Origin: Pseudoips prasinana | Lineage: Eukaryota; Arthropoda; Insecta; Lepidoptera; Nolidae | Assembly: GCA_951640165.1 (NCBI GenBank) | Contig: OX621255.1 | Span: 26,510,001-26,574,000, forward strand | DNA: 64,000 nt | Direction: 5' to 3' | Part shown: positions 42,770-52,621 of the stretch, in pieces | Position numbering within the stretch: position 1 is the stretch's first letter | Layout: each line of letters starts with the position of its first letter | Translations under genes and position numbers: made by a program | The notes under the pieces: model-generated | What the model was told of the DNA's origin: nothing | The model's database searches: none | What the model saw: only the letters and a program-made list of their open reading frames with translations

Positions 42770-44310
42770 AAACTGTGAACTGACAATGATTTGAAATTTA
42801 CAATAGCACAAGAATTTTGAATATAAAGTGTTCCAAAACAGGTTTGATTCGTAACTCACTCACTGGTTGTTTTTAACATCCAGTAAGCTATAATTGTTTT
42901 TTTTTTTTTTTTTTTTATCCGTTAATGACGTATAAAATTTACAATAGCAAAAGAATTTTGAATATAAAGTGTTCTTAAAAAGGTTCGGTTCGTAACACAC
43001 TCACTTGTTGGTTTCAACATCCAGTAAGCTATAACTGATTTTTTTTTAACTGACAATGACGTATAAAATTTACAATAGCACAAGAATTTTGAATATAAAG
43101 TGTTCCTAGAAAGGTTCGGTTCGTAACACACTCACTTGTAGATTTTAACATCCAGTAAGCTACATGTTTTTTTTTTCTTTTTGTTTTTTTGAACTGACAA
43201 TGACGTATACAATTTACAATAGCACAAGAATTTTGAATATAAAGTGTTCTTAAAAAGGTTCGGTTTGTAACACACTCACTTGTAGGTTTCAACATCCAGT
43301 AAGCTATAACTGTTTTTTTTTAACTGACAATGACGTATGATATTTACAATAGCACAAGAATTTTGAATATAAAGTGTTCTTAAAAAGGTTCGGTTCGTAA
43401 CACACTCACTTGTTGGTTTCAACATCCAGTAAGCTATAATTGTTTATTTTTGATGACGTTTAAAATTTACAATAGCGCAAGAATTTTGAATATAAAGTAT
43501 TCCTAAAAAGGTTCGGTTCGTAACACACTAACTAGTTGGTTTTGCATCCAGTAAGCTATAATGGTTTTTTTTTTAAACTGATAATGACGTATAAAATTTA
43601 CCTAAGCACAAGAATTTTGAATATAAAGTGTTCCTAAAAAGTTCGGTTCGTAACACACTCACTTGTTGGTTTTGCATCCAGTAAGCTATAATGGTTTTTT
43701 TTTCTTGGAACTGACAATGACGTATAAAATTTACCATAGCACAAGAATTTTGAATATAAAGTGTTCCTAGAAAGGTTCGGTTCGTAACACACTCACTTGT
43801 TGCTTTTAACATCCAGAAAGCTATAATTGATTATTTTTTTTGAACTTGCAATGTTTATAAAATTTACAATAGCGCAAGAATTTTGAATATAAAGTGTTCC
43901 TAAAAAGTTTCGGTTCGTAACACACTCACTTGTTGGTTTTAACATCCAGTAAGCTTTAATGGTTTTTTTTTAACTGATAATGACGTATAAAATTTACCTT
44001 AGCACAAGAATTTTGAATATAAAGTGTTCCTAAAAAGTTCGGTTTTTTTTCTTGGAACTGACAATGACGTATAAAATTTACCTTAGCACAAGAATTTTGA
44101 ATATAAAGTGTTCCTAGAAAGGTTCGGTTCGTAACACACTCACTTGTTGGTTTTAACATCCAGAAAGCTATAATTATTTTTTTTTGAACTGGCAATGTTT
44201 ATAAAATTTACAATAGCGCAAGAATTTTGAATATAAAGTGTTCCTAAAAAGTTTTGGTTCGTAACACACTCACTTGTTGCTTTTAACATCCAGTAAGCTA
44301 TAATTATTAT
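42770..44310. repeat. Satellite of about 130 bp, 12 units
   Basis: agaattttgaatataaagtg begins at 42811, 42952, 43083, 43227, 43357, 43480, 43611, 43743, 43877, 44007, 44091 and 44221 (spacings 141, 131, 144, 130, 123, 131, 132, 134, 130, 84, 130). Units differ mostly in the T-tract length and one unit is short (84). On the minus strand parts of several units stay open (SECVTNRTFLGTLYIQNS); I regard this as a by-product of conservation. Confidence 0.9.
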
Positions 44311-44398
44311 TAAATTACTTAAGAAAATGATCTCTGTCAAAGGTCAAAACGTAAACAATACCCTTTGATTATATTCCAGGTAACACAGCATAGTTGTA

Positions 44399-44533
44399 CA
44401 GACGGCACCACATCAAGCTGCCCCAATCTGTCAAATTTCTCCAATTGAAAGTGAACCTTATGCTTTTGTGATAAAGTTGAAAATCTATAAAAGAACTTTG
44501 ACAGATTTCGGTAGCTGCATGTGCTGGCGTTTA
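44399..44533. mobile_element. MITE m2 copy
   Basis: CAGACGGCACCACATCAAGC.. / ..gctgcatgtgctggcgttta; TA at 44397-44398 and 44534-44535. Confidence 0.75.
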
Positions 44534-44779
44534 TACATAGTTTATCTAATAACAGATTTATCTCAATAATTATCCGCTGCAGTAGGAAGGTACTAATTAA
44601 TTGTCACTACACTGTGGCAGTGTAAGCACTCAGCAAAAAACATAATTATATTTATCTTGATCCTGCTTTGAACCTGTAGTGGCGGTATTTATATTCATTT
44701 ATCAGTATATGTATAGTTAAATTTTAGTTTTAAATTTGAGAAATAAAGGATCGAATTCAACATCCTGTATACACGCTTG

Positions 44780-45115
44780 CCGTCGCGCAAAACCGGCTTT
44801 GCACTGTCCGGGCAAACAATACGTACGGTGAACGCACAGGCTATTTAGTTCCTCGACTAATTAATGAGCTACCATACAATCTGCGTAATAAAATTACTAT
44901 ACATAATATTAAAATAAGACTCAAGTCTTACTTCTTACAACAAATTTAATATTCTGACTAATCGGTGAAATGTACATGCCAAACTCCTGTAGATATCTGA
45001 TAATTGTATCGGCGTAGTTCACCTGTAGCAGTAAGTACAAACCTTTGTGGTTTAAACATGCTATGTGCACTAATCAATTATCCTGTATTTTAAATAAATA
45101 ATAATTTAAAAAAAA
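44780..45115 (+). pseudogene. LINE C-terminal codons and 3' UTR, 5' truncated
   Basis: Reads TGYLVPRLINELPYNLRNKI.. LKSYFLQQI then stop at 44949; 3' UTR to ataaataataattt. Confidence 0.55.
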
Positions 45116-45150
45116 ACTATATTACTACAAACATGTACTGAGCGCTTTTT

Positions 45151-46018
45151 TAAGTATACGTGAATACTTTCGCATAAGTAGCAATTTAACCATCTGTGCG
45201 AGCCTCTGCCAAAATATAATAGTACTAGATCTATAATTAGTACCAAAGTAACTTGTTATTTACTTAAGGATTTTTAAGTATACGTGAATACTTTCGCATA
45301 AGTAGCAATTTAACCATATGTGCGAGCCTCTGCCAAAATATAATAGTACTAGATCTATAATTAGTACCAAAGTAACTTGTTATTTACTTAAGGATTTTTA
45401 AGTATACGTGAATACTTTCGCATAAGTAGCAATTTAACCATATGTGCGAGCCTCTGCCAAAATATAATAGTACTAGATCTATAATTAGTACCAAAGTAAC
45501 TTGTTATTTACTTAAGGATTTTTAAGTATACGTGAATACTTTCGCATAAGTAGCAATTTAACCATCTGTGCGAGCCTCTGCCAAAATATAATAGTACTAG
45601 ATCTATAATTAGTACCAAAGTAACTTGTTATTTACTTAAGGATTTTTAAGTATACGTGAATACTTTCGCATAAGTAGCAATTTAACCATATGTGCGAGCC
45701 TCTGCCAAAATATAATAGTACTAGATCTATAATTAGTACCAAAGTAACTTGTTATTTACTTAAGGATTTTTAAGTATACGTGAATACTTTCGCATAAGTA
45801 GCAATTTAACCATCTGTGCGAGCCTCTGCCAAAATATAATAGTACTAGATCTATAATTAGTACCAAAGTAACTTGTTATTTACTTAAGGATTTTTAAGTA
45901 TACGTGAATACTTTCGCATAAGTAGCAATTTAACCATCTGTGCGAGCCTCTGCCAAAATATTATAGTACTAGATCTATAATTAGTACCAAAGTAACTTGT
46001 TATTTACTTAAGGATTTT
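45151..46018. repeat. Satellite, exactly 7 x 124 bp
   Basis: taagtatacgtgaatacttt begins at 45151, 45275, 45399, 45523, 45647, 45771 and 45895; no indels. Only two variable sites were noticed: cat(c/a)tgtg in unit order C,A,A,C,A,C,C and one A/T change in unit 7. The left flank (45115-45150) is an element G terminus and each unit contains G-end-like (tacgtgaata) and J-like (gtaacttgttattta) sequence. Confidence 0.95.
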
Positions 46019-46131
46019 TCAACATTGTATGTTATAAATCAGACCGTACGGATGGACTAGTTCAAAAATGTAGTTATTTTAATATTGTATACCTACTATC
46101 TATATTCAATACCTATAGCTACCTATATTTA

Positions 46132-46312
46132 TCACACTAATATTATAAAGGCGAAAGTTTGTGAGTGTATGAGTGTGTATGTTTGTTACTTCTTCACGCC
46201 TAAACGGATGGAGCGATTTTAATAAAATTTGGTATGGAGTTAGCTGACACCCTGGATTAACATATAGGCTATAATTTATAAAAACGCGGGTAAAACCGCG
46301 AGACACGACTAG
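46132..46312 (+). mobile_element. Helitron hA
   Basis: TCACACTAATATTATAAAGG start; hairpin gcgggtaaaaccgc; gagacacgaCTAG then T. Confidence 0.8.
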
Positions 46313-46503
46313 TAATAAATAAGGAGTAAACAATAAAGCTGGCAACGCACGTGACATTACTCACTTGATGAAAACATTGTAAACAACATCATTAACATTA
46401 TAATGCTATTAAGTGGAGTATATTTTATAATATATAATTATCTAGTATATCAAATCTTTGTGTGATGAACAGGATTATTTGTTTTGTGTCTGGGTACAAT
46501 TTA

Positions 46504-46817
46504 TCTATACAAATAAATAAAATTGGAGTGTCTGTTTGTAATATTGAAATAACCGATTTTTACTACATAAATATGAATATATATACGGTACACACACCAA
46601 AATAATATTTTTTACAATTTTTGTCTGTCTGTCTGTATGTTTGTTCCGGCTAATCTCTGAAACGGCTGGACCGATTTTGACGGGAATTTTATTGGCAGGT
46701 AGCTGATGTAATAAGGAGTAACTTAGGCTACTTTTATTTTATATACTTTCATTTATTTTACAAAAAAAAAACAAAATAAACGAATTGACACGCGGACGAA
46801 GTCGCGGGCACAGCTAG
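46504..46817 (+). mobile_element. Non-autonomous Helitron hC, copy 1
   Basis: TCTATACAAATAAATAAAAT start, hairpin cgcggacgaagtcgcg, ggcacagCTAG then T. Body with tttgtctgtctgtctgtatg and ctggaccgattttgacggg. Confidence 0.78.
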
Positions 46818-46883
46818 TATATAATATGTTTTATATAAGTATGTTTATCAGTTGTGTAGTAGTAGAGGCTCTGTCTAGCTTTA

Positions 46884-47194
46884 TCTATAAAAATAAATAA
46901 AATTGGAGTGTCTGTTTGTAATATTGAAATAGCCGGGTTTTACTACATAAATATGAATATATACACGGTACATACACCAAAATAACAGTTTTTACAATTT
47001 TTGTCTGTCTGTCTGTCTGTTTGTTCCGCCTAATCTCTCAAATGGCTGGACCGATTTTGACGGGACTTTTATTGGCAGGTAGCTGATGTAATAAGGAGTA
47101 ACTGAGGCTACTTTTATTTTAGAAAAAGTCTTTTATTTTACTAAAAAACGAAATAAACTAATTAACACGCGGACGAAGTCGCGGGCACAGCTAG
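46884..47194 (+). mobile_element. Non-autonomous Helitron hC, copy 2
   Basis: Same structure and orientation as the copy ending at 46817, 66 bp downstream; about 90 percent alike by eye. The spacer looks like SINE-A/C-type sequence. Confidence 0.78.
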
Positions 47195-47204
47195 TAATAT
47201 TTAT

Positions 47205-47375
47205 AATCCTGGGTCGTTATTCACACACGGCCATATAACTATGTATTAACAATGGGATCATTGTTAATACATACTTATATAGATAAATACACCCTACTCA
47301 CTCATACTCACGACAAACAGACATGTTCCCGCACACAAAGATCTGGAGAGAATCGAACCCACGACCTAGGAAAAA
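47205..47375 (-). mobile_element. SINE-C copy with internal hairpin
   Basis: ataatcctgggtcgttattc.. then 15-bp perfect arms (47240-47254, 47259-47273; tatgtattaacaatg) with loop ggat, then gacaaacagacatgttccc.. aatcgaacccacgaccta. Confidence 0.7.
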
Positions 47376-47589
47376 TCTCTGTGTAAGGATTATTTGTTCA
47401 GTGTCTGGATGTAATTTATCTATACTAAGTATGCATTTAGAAATACAACGAATGACAGTGTGTTAGTTGTCCCAAGATATTATTATTATTCGAATTGCTC
47501 AGAGTACAATAAGCTTTGCTCTGCCAGAAGGCATCGGACGACGAGATCACCGTATACTTAAACCAAATCAAATCGATTAGAGACTCTCG

Positions 47590-47890
47590 CAACACTGCAC
47601 AACCGATATTTCGTACTCGCCGGATGCGAGTACGACCGCGAACGCGTCGCGACCACCAGCGTCCTCCATGACCCTTAGTTTGCATGTCGTACCGATAAAA
47701 AGCCCCCCTCAACGCGGACGGGGGGCCGCGTCATGTCATTAACGTAGAGTGAAAGTTGCACTAAACACCCTAAAAACCATGATCTCTCACCCTCTCCCCG
47801 TCAGTATCCGCCCAGAGCCGAGGTTCGAACCCCACAGGGGGTGCCCTCCGGCGCGGGTACTTAGTTTGTAGTTTATTTTTGCTAGGCCGG
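47590..47890. other. GC- and CpG-rich unassigned block
   Basis: Unlike its surroundings: acgaccgcgaacgcgtcgcg, aacgcggacggggggccgcg, cgaggttcgaaccccac. The last resembles an inverse B box. The minus frame (GGRWWSRRVRGRTRIRRVR) is arginine-rich. Could be the 5' UTR of a LINE or an LTR piece. Confidence 0.35.
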
Positions 47891-48051
47891 TTAGAGATTC
47901 CAAATAAGGAATTATTTGCAGCTACCGAAATAGCGGTATCCAGTTATCATGAAGCGAGGAAGAGTATCATAAATTTGATTTGCCAGTGTGAATTTGTACA
48001 TGGTTGGTAAAGGGGGCTGATTTAAAAGCCGGCAGACGATAAAATTTATTA

Positions 48052-48205
48052 GAGATAGATAGATAGATAGAGTACACTTTATTGCACCAGAAAACACGAT
48101 ACATAATATCTTAATAAAGAAAACCTATATTTTCTTTCAATCGGCGGTCTTATCGCTTTGTAGCGATCTCTTCCAGACAACCGTTGCCGCGTTGGGTGGA
48201 CAAGA
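48052..48205 (-). mobile_element. CR1-group LINE 3' tail, (GATA)n end
   Basis: gatagatagatagatagagt.. cactttattgcaccagaaaa.. cggcggtcttatcgctttgt, atctcttccagacaaccg. Confidence 0.72.
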
Positions 48206-48445
48206 AGAATTAAGATAGTTGGTAGGTAGTTGTAAGTGTACTATCGTGTGTATTAAATGTTTAACGTTATTAAATACATACATTACATATGTACAAGCTT
48301 CATAAATATATACTTATATTTGTATAAATACTAATAATACTATACTATAATAATATACTATACATACGTACATATATATCTATTAATATATATTATATAT
48401 CTTTTTAATTAGGTAAGGAGTTATGCAGAAAGAGGTTATTTAAAG

Positions 48446-48512
48446 AAGTTTATTAATTTTTTTTTTTTTGTAAACCACCGAGGTTTACAAAAAAAAATAA
48501 ATTAATAAACTT
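48446..48512. repeat. About 31-bp-arm hairpin, 5-nt loop
   Basis: aagtttattaat..tttgtaaacc / ggtttac..attaataaactt around accga; T-tract lengths differ slightly. Confidence 0.8.
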
Positions 48513-48516
48513 TGTT

Positions 48517-48745
48517 TAGTTTCCCAATTATTTGAGCATCTAAATAGAATAATAAATCCTAGACAGTTCGGTTACCAGAAGAGTCTAGGTACTCTAGAGA
48601 CTATAAATACTAAGCTATAGTTTATCTATAAATGACATTATTAATAAATTGAATGATAAATTAGCAGGAATGTTTATTGATTTAAGTTCAATTTTTGACA
48701 CAATAAATCACAAACTACTTCTAGAAAAATTAAAAGGTACTTAAG
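48517..48745 (+). pseudogene. LINE RT fragment (motifs 2a-A)
   Basis: RIINPRQFGYQKS.., then NDKLAGMFIDLSSIFDTINHKLLLEKL, i.e. the motif A region with D in FIDL. Interrupted by stops. Confidence 0.6.
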
Positions 48746-48761
48746 AAATAAAAAAAACTTA

Positions 48762-48838
48762 ATAATATCCTGGAATATTATTCACACACTGATGCTAAAT
48801 TGAGAAGAGCTTGTACTACGGAAACCAGATAACTGAAA
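48762..48838 (-). mobile_element. SINE-C tail fragment
   Basis: aatatcctggaatattattc.. gcttgtactacggaaaccag. Confidence 0.5.
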
Positions 48839-48854
48839 TAAAATAAATAAATAA

Positions 48855-49968
48855 AATAAAAAAGGTTTTTATTCACGTAGACTTTAAAAAAGCGCTTGTT
48901 AATAGTCAGAACTTGTTTGTAGTGATACAGTTATTATTTCTAGTTACATATAGATATTTAGGTACACGGATTGTTAAACATTTATAAAGTTTATTTTATA
49001 ATAGTAATGATATTAAGCTAGCTTGTATTAAGTTATTGTCAAAGAGATTATGTTTTTGTTTAATTAACGAAATTTATAGTTTAAGCTATATTTTACTACA
49101 TATTGTTCAATGAATGAAATAAGTTCTATGCGATAAATAATCAACCGTTCCTTAGTTTAAATTTAAACGTATACTTATGGCTAGGGGTTATTACACCACT
49201 AAAGAGTACATCGATGACAAAGACGTCTGGCTCTCACTTCCTACCTGCACATTGCTCGCTGGAGATCTTGTAGCCACATAGACATGACTGATCTGCTGTG
49301 TTACGTGAACTATCTGTAAATGATTGCTATCATATACTTAATTTAAAATTATTGACTCTGTCTCAAAATGAATAATGTTATTGTTTCGAAGTTTTTCTTT
49401 TGTATACCTAAATATAATCTAAAATAATAAGCATTCAGACAACCAATCGAGCATATATTGTGTTTGCCTACTAAATAATTACTCTAATTGGACCAAATCC
49501 CGTGTTCATGCCCGCTTGAGTATGTTTCGCCGGACCGTCTCAACTGGGTCGTGTTGAAACCGGTAGTAGATGAACCCACTGAGTTTGTTTCGCTGGGTCT
49601 TCTCAGTTGGGGCGCATTGGATCCGGTGGTAGCATTAAAGCGCGACCGTCGTTATTAACACAAGGTCCGTCATAATAATAATACCTTTAATATAGACAGA
49701 ACCATTGACAATATGTAGTAAAAATATTAGACTTAAACTAGATAATTAAACATAATCTCTTGACAATAACTTGATACGAGCTAGCTAAATATCATTTCTG
49801 TAATAAAATAAATTTTATAAATGTTTTCATACAAGATGTACCTAAATATCTATGTTACTAGAAATAATATCTAATGTATACAACTATATTACTACAAACA
49901 TGTTCTGACTATTTACAAGCGCTTTTTTAAAGTCTACGTGAATAAAAACCTTTTTTATTATTTATTTT
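48855..49968. mobile_element. Element G copy 3, long terminal inverted repeats
   Basis: Left 48855-49140 and right about 49680-49968 are inverse copies (ggtttttattcacgtagact.., aaagcgcttgt.., tagatatttaggtacacgga), so arms are near 280 bp. Between: an open frame from ATG 49178 (MARGYYTTKEYIDDKDVW.. LLAGDLVAT, stop at 49280), then a Pro/Thr-type repeat ggatccggtggtagca, tgggtcgtgttgaaaccggt. Outer ends are AATAA-rich on both sides. Confidence 0.65.
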
Positions 49969-50121
49969 ATTTTTAACACCACTATTTAGTTATTTATCAT
50001 CTTCATAAGAAAAATCAATTTAAAAATAAAATTATAAAGTTTTGCCAAATATCTATTGATATTGTAGATATTCATACATGCGATATTAAGTGGTAAACAT
50101 ATTATTTTTTCACATAGCTAG

Positions 50122-50370
50122 TTGTGCTCACCGGTGCGTAAGTGATCGGTGAGGGAAAGCACCTAGCTCCGCGGTCAGTCCATGGATGGGTGACCGTTAA
50201 GGTGGTTTAATTTCTGAGCGTCTCCGTGCTGCGTAGAGCACCATAATCTAACGGTCACGGCTGTTGTCATTAGACAACAGTCGACAAGCCATGTCAGACG
50301 CCTACTGGGCGGCTTGAACAACTCTGACACCAGGGTAACCACTGCCCATACGATAAAGAAAGGTTAATAG
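50122..50370 (+). mobile_element. SINE-E copy, sense orientation
   Basis: gtgctcaccggtgcgtaagt.., gcggtcagtccatggatggg, tgaccgttaaggtggttt.., ccactgcccatacgataaag. Confidence 0.65.
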
Positions 50371-50604
50371 CTAAAATATGTTACCATATAGTTAATAATA
50401 GTCTTCAATTTATTTACTGGATCACCTTGGAGTTTGTAGTCTAAACGAGTTTTTTTATATACAAAACGTTAGTGACTTTTTCACATCATTGTCTCTTATT
50501 TAATAAAGCAATCCAGTTTTATTTTAAGATTCGTTTCAATGTGACAAAAAATTTTGGGTATAAAAAGTTTAGGGTAAAGGAATCATTATAATGAGACTGA
50601 TTGT

Positions 50605-50912
50605 CCGTATGTATAGTGCAGCAGCGCAGCGTGAGGAGGCCCCCTATAAGATGGACCGATGATCTTGTTAAGGTCGCTGGCAGTGGCTAGATGCGCATAA
50701 TGCAAGACCGGCAATTGTGGAGATCTTTGGAGGAGGCCTTTGTACACATGGCTACATATCAAGCTATATATTACCAGTATAAGCTGATCTCGCGATTTAT
50801 AGGGTATCCATACAATGAGAGGTCAGCTTATATTGGAAATGTGTAGCTGGATATGTAGCCGTGTGTACAGCTGTGAGCGTTTTTCGGCTGATATGATGAT
50901 GATGATGATAAC
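50605..50912 (+). mobile_element. RTE-type LINE 3' end split by MITE m1
   Basis: ccctataagatggaccgatg, gcaagaccggcaattgtgga, gaggcctttgta | MITE | cagctgtgagc.., ttcggctgatatgatgatga. Removing 50743-50865 restores the RTE 3' end. Confidence 0.75.
50745..50865. mobile_element. MITE m1 copy 2
   Basis: CACATGGCTACATATCAAGC.. / ..ctggatatgtagccgtgtg; TA duplicated (50743-50744, 50866-50867), again within GTAC. Confidence 0.85.
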
Positions 50913-51087
50913 GCATAGACTATTGATTTTATCGATTCCACATTTAGAATAGTCTCAATTTTTAGGTGAGATTTATGCATTCTAATGCGAATAATTATAT
51001 AAACCTAAAATATAATTAGGAATAAAGTAAAATATCAAAGTCATGACGCACTCCAATAATTACATAACATTTTTAAAGGCTTAAATA

Positions 51088-51415
51088 TTGATAAATAAAT
51101 ATGATGTCTCCGTGATCAATGCGGTTAAAACCGGGAGCGATCACAAACTGGTCAGAGGCTCATTGAATCTTTATGTCAAACTCCAGAGGTCCCGACTGAT
51201 AAAGTCTACGCTCCGACCTTTACCTATCCACGTCCTAACCCCCGAACCATTTCTGCTCAAACTGCAAAACCGTTTAGAATGCCTACCAGACTGCGAGGAA
51301 GTGGACTCATACTATGACAGGCTGTAGAAGCTGTCAATACGGCTGGGTCTAAGGTCTTCAAGGCCCGTGGTACAAACAGAACTAAAAAGATCTCTGACGT
51401 TACCCTGCAACTTAT
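51088..51415 (+). pseudogene. RTE LINE, endonuclease C-terminal part
   Basis: DVSVINAVKTGSDHKLVRGS carries the catalytic GSDH of APE-type endonucleases, followed by the linker LRPLPIHVLTPEPF. A premature stop lies near 51327 (..YYDRL), after which KVFKARGTNRTKKISD continues in another frame until the Jockey insertion. Confidence 0.75.
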
Positions 51416-51643
51416 TATTTTTTTTTTTTTTCCGTTTATTGGTCTACAAAACTGGATATAGGCTAAATTGGATAAGACAGCATCGATTTATAAAAAATAA
51501 AGTCTATACCCTACTCTGATGTAGACACAGCTTGCTTAATTAGACAAAACCTTAACTAATCTTAAGGGGTACTTATTCTAAGTTTAAACAAAACTATTAA
51601 CTAGATCAGCAAAAATACTACAATAATATTTTCAGTTAATGCT

Positions 51644-52621
51644 TAACCCGGCGAGCATGAGCCAGGGTATGTCACACCCTGGTAAATTTAAAAGTAGTGT
51701 ATTTTTCAAAATCCTCGTCTGGTGGCACTAGCTCGCTCAGTAGCTGAAGGCAGAGGTGTGCAGGACGGGGTAGTGGCGTGATAGCAGTGTGGCGCGAATT
51801 ACCAGCCGGAATATACGTGCCCAAACTTGTCTCGGGCATGTTATACCCTGCCTCATTTCTGACGTATTTTTTTTACGTAATGATGTAATCATAAATTTTC
51901 ACTGTTTTATTCGTTTTTGTTTGTTGTCTTTGTTGTTTGCTTGTTTTTGTTAGATGTAGTAGCATTTAATTATTTTTCTTATTATATTATATGGTTTTGT
52001 TATTAGTTTATTTATTAAACATTTAATTATTATAAGCTCGGTGAGCCCTCACCTAGACATGCAAATGTATCCAGAAGATATGTCAGATGCCAGGATTTTC
52101 CATATAAGTAGGATAGAAAAACCAAACATTATTGCAATGGTTGTGCTAAGACAAACATATGGGCTTGGCACAAGCATTGCAAGAATGTATGCATGCAAAA
52201 TTTATTTGCGAAAATTGTGCTGAAAAGTCGTGAGTATGTCAACAGTACTGGTTGGTCCTATTTTCAATAAAAAAAATAATAACAACTTAAATTACGAGGA
52301 GGATCTCATTATCTTTTAGTTTTAATTTGATTTACATTCCAAAGATAAATATTTTTGTTTAATTTTGAATTTTTGTAAAACCCTTAAAGTTGAACCTATA
52401 ATTATTAGAGTATAACAAAAACGAGAATGAATAAATAATAATTATTTTATATTGAACTTCTTTGATTGAAATCCACTAATTAATTCTTTATAATACAAAA
52501 TAAATCAACAAAATTCAAAATATAATAATAAGAATTATTTTACAGTACATTAAGATAAGGGCATGTCCCACCCTGCCACATTCTTAAAGTAACTTTTTTT
52601 CACCTCATGCTCGCCGGGTTA
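51644..52621. mobile_element. piggyBac-type element, internally deleted, TTAA target
   Basis: TTAA at both edges (51644-51651 region and 52618-52621) with inverted termini CCCGGCGAGCATGAG / CTCATGCTCGCCGGG. Subterminal cagggtatgtcacaccctgg and gggcatgtcccaccctgcc also mirror. Size about 970 bp, too short for a transposase. It sits in the 3' UTR/C-terminus of the Jockey-like LINE. Confidence 0.85.
52075..52225 (+). pseudogene. Remnant of piggyBac transposase C-terminal Cys-rich domain
   Basis: In the frame starting near 52083: RCQDFPYK stop DRKTKHYCNGCAKTN.. HKHCKNVC. The spacing of C-x2-C, C-x-H and C pairs and the DRKT..C..C context match the C-terminal zinc-binding domain of piggyBac transposases. 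One in-frame stop, and some cysteines replaced. Confidence 0.6.

Noticed and set aside
42770..44310. Regularly spaced repeats suggestive of a CRISPR array
   Set aside because: Whole units repeat with no unique spacers, units are ~130 bp, and the context is an animal genome; it is a satellite.
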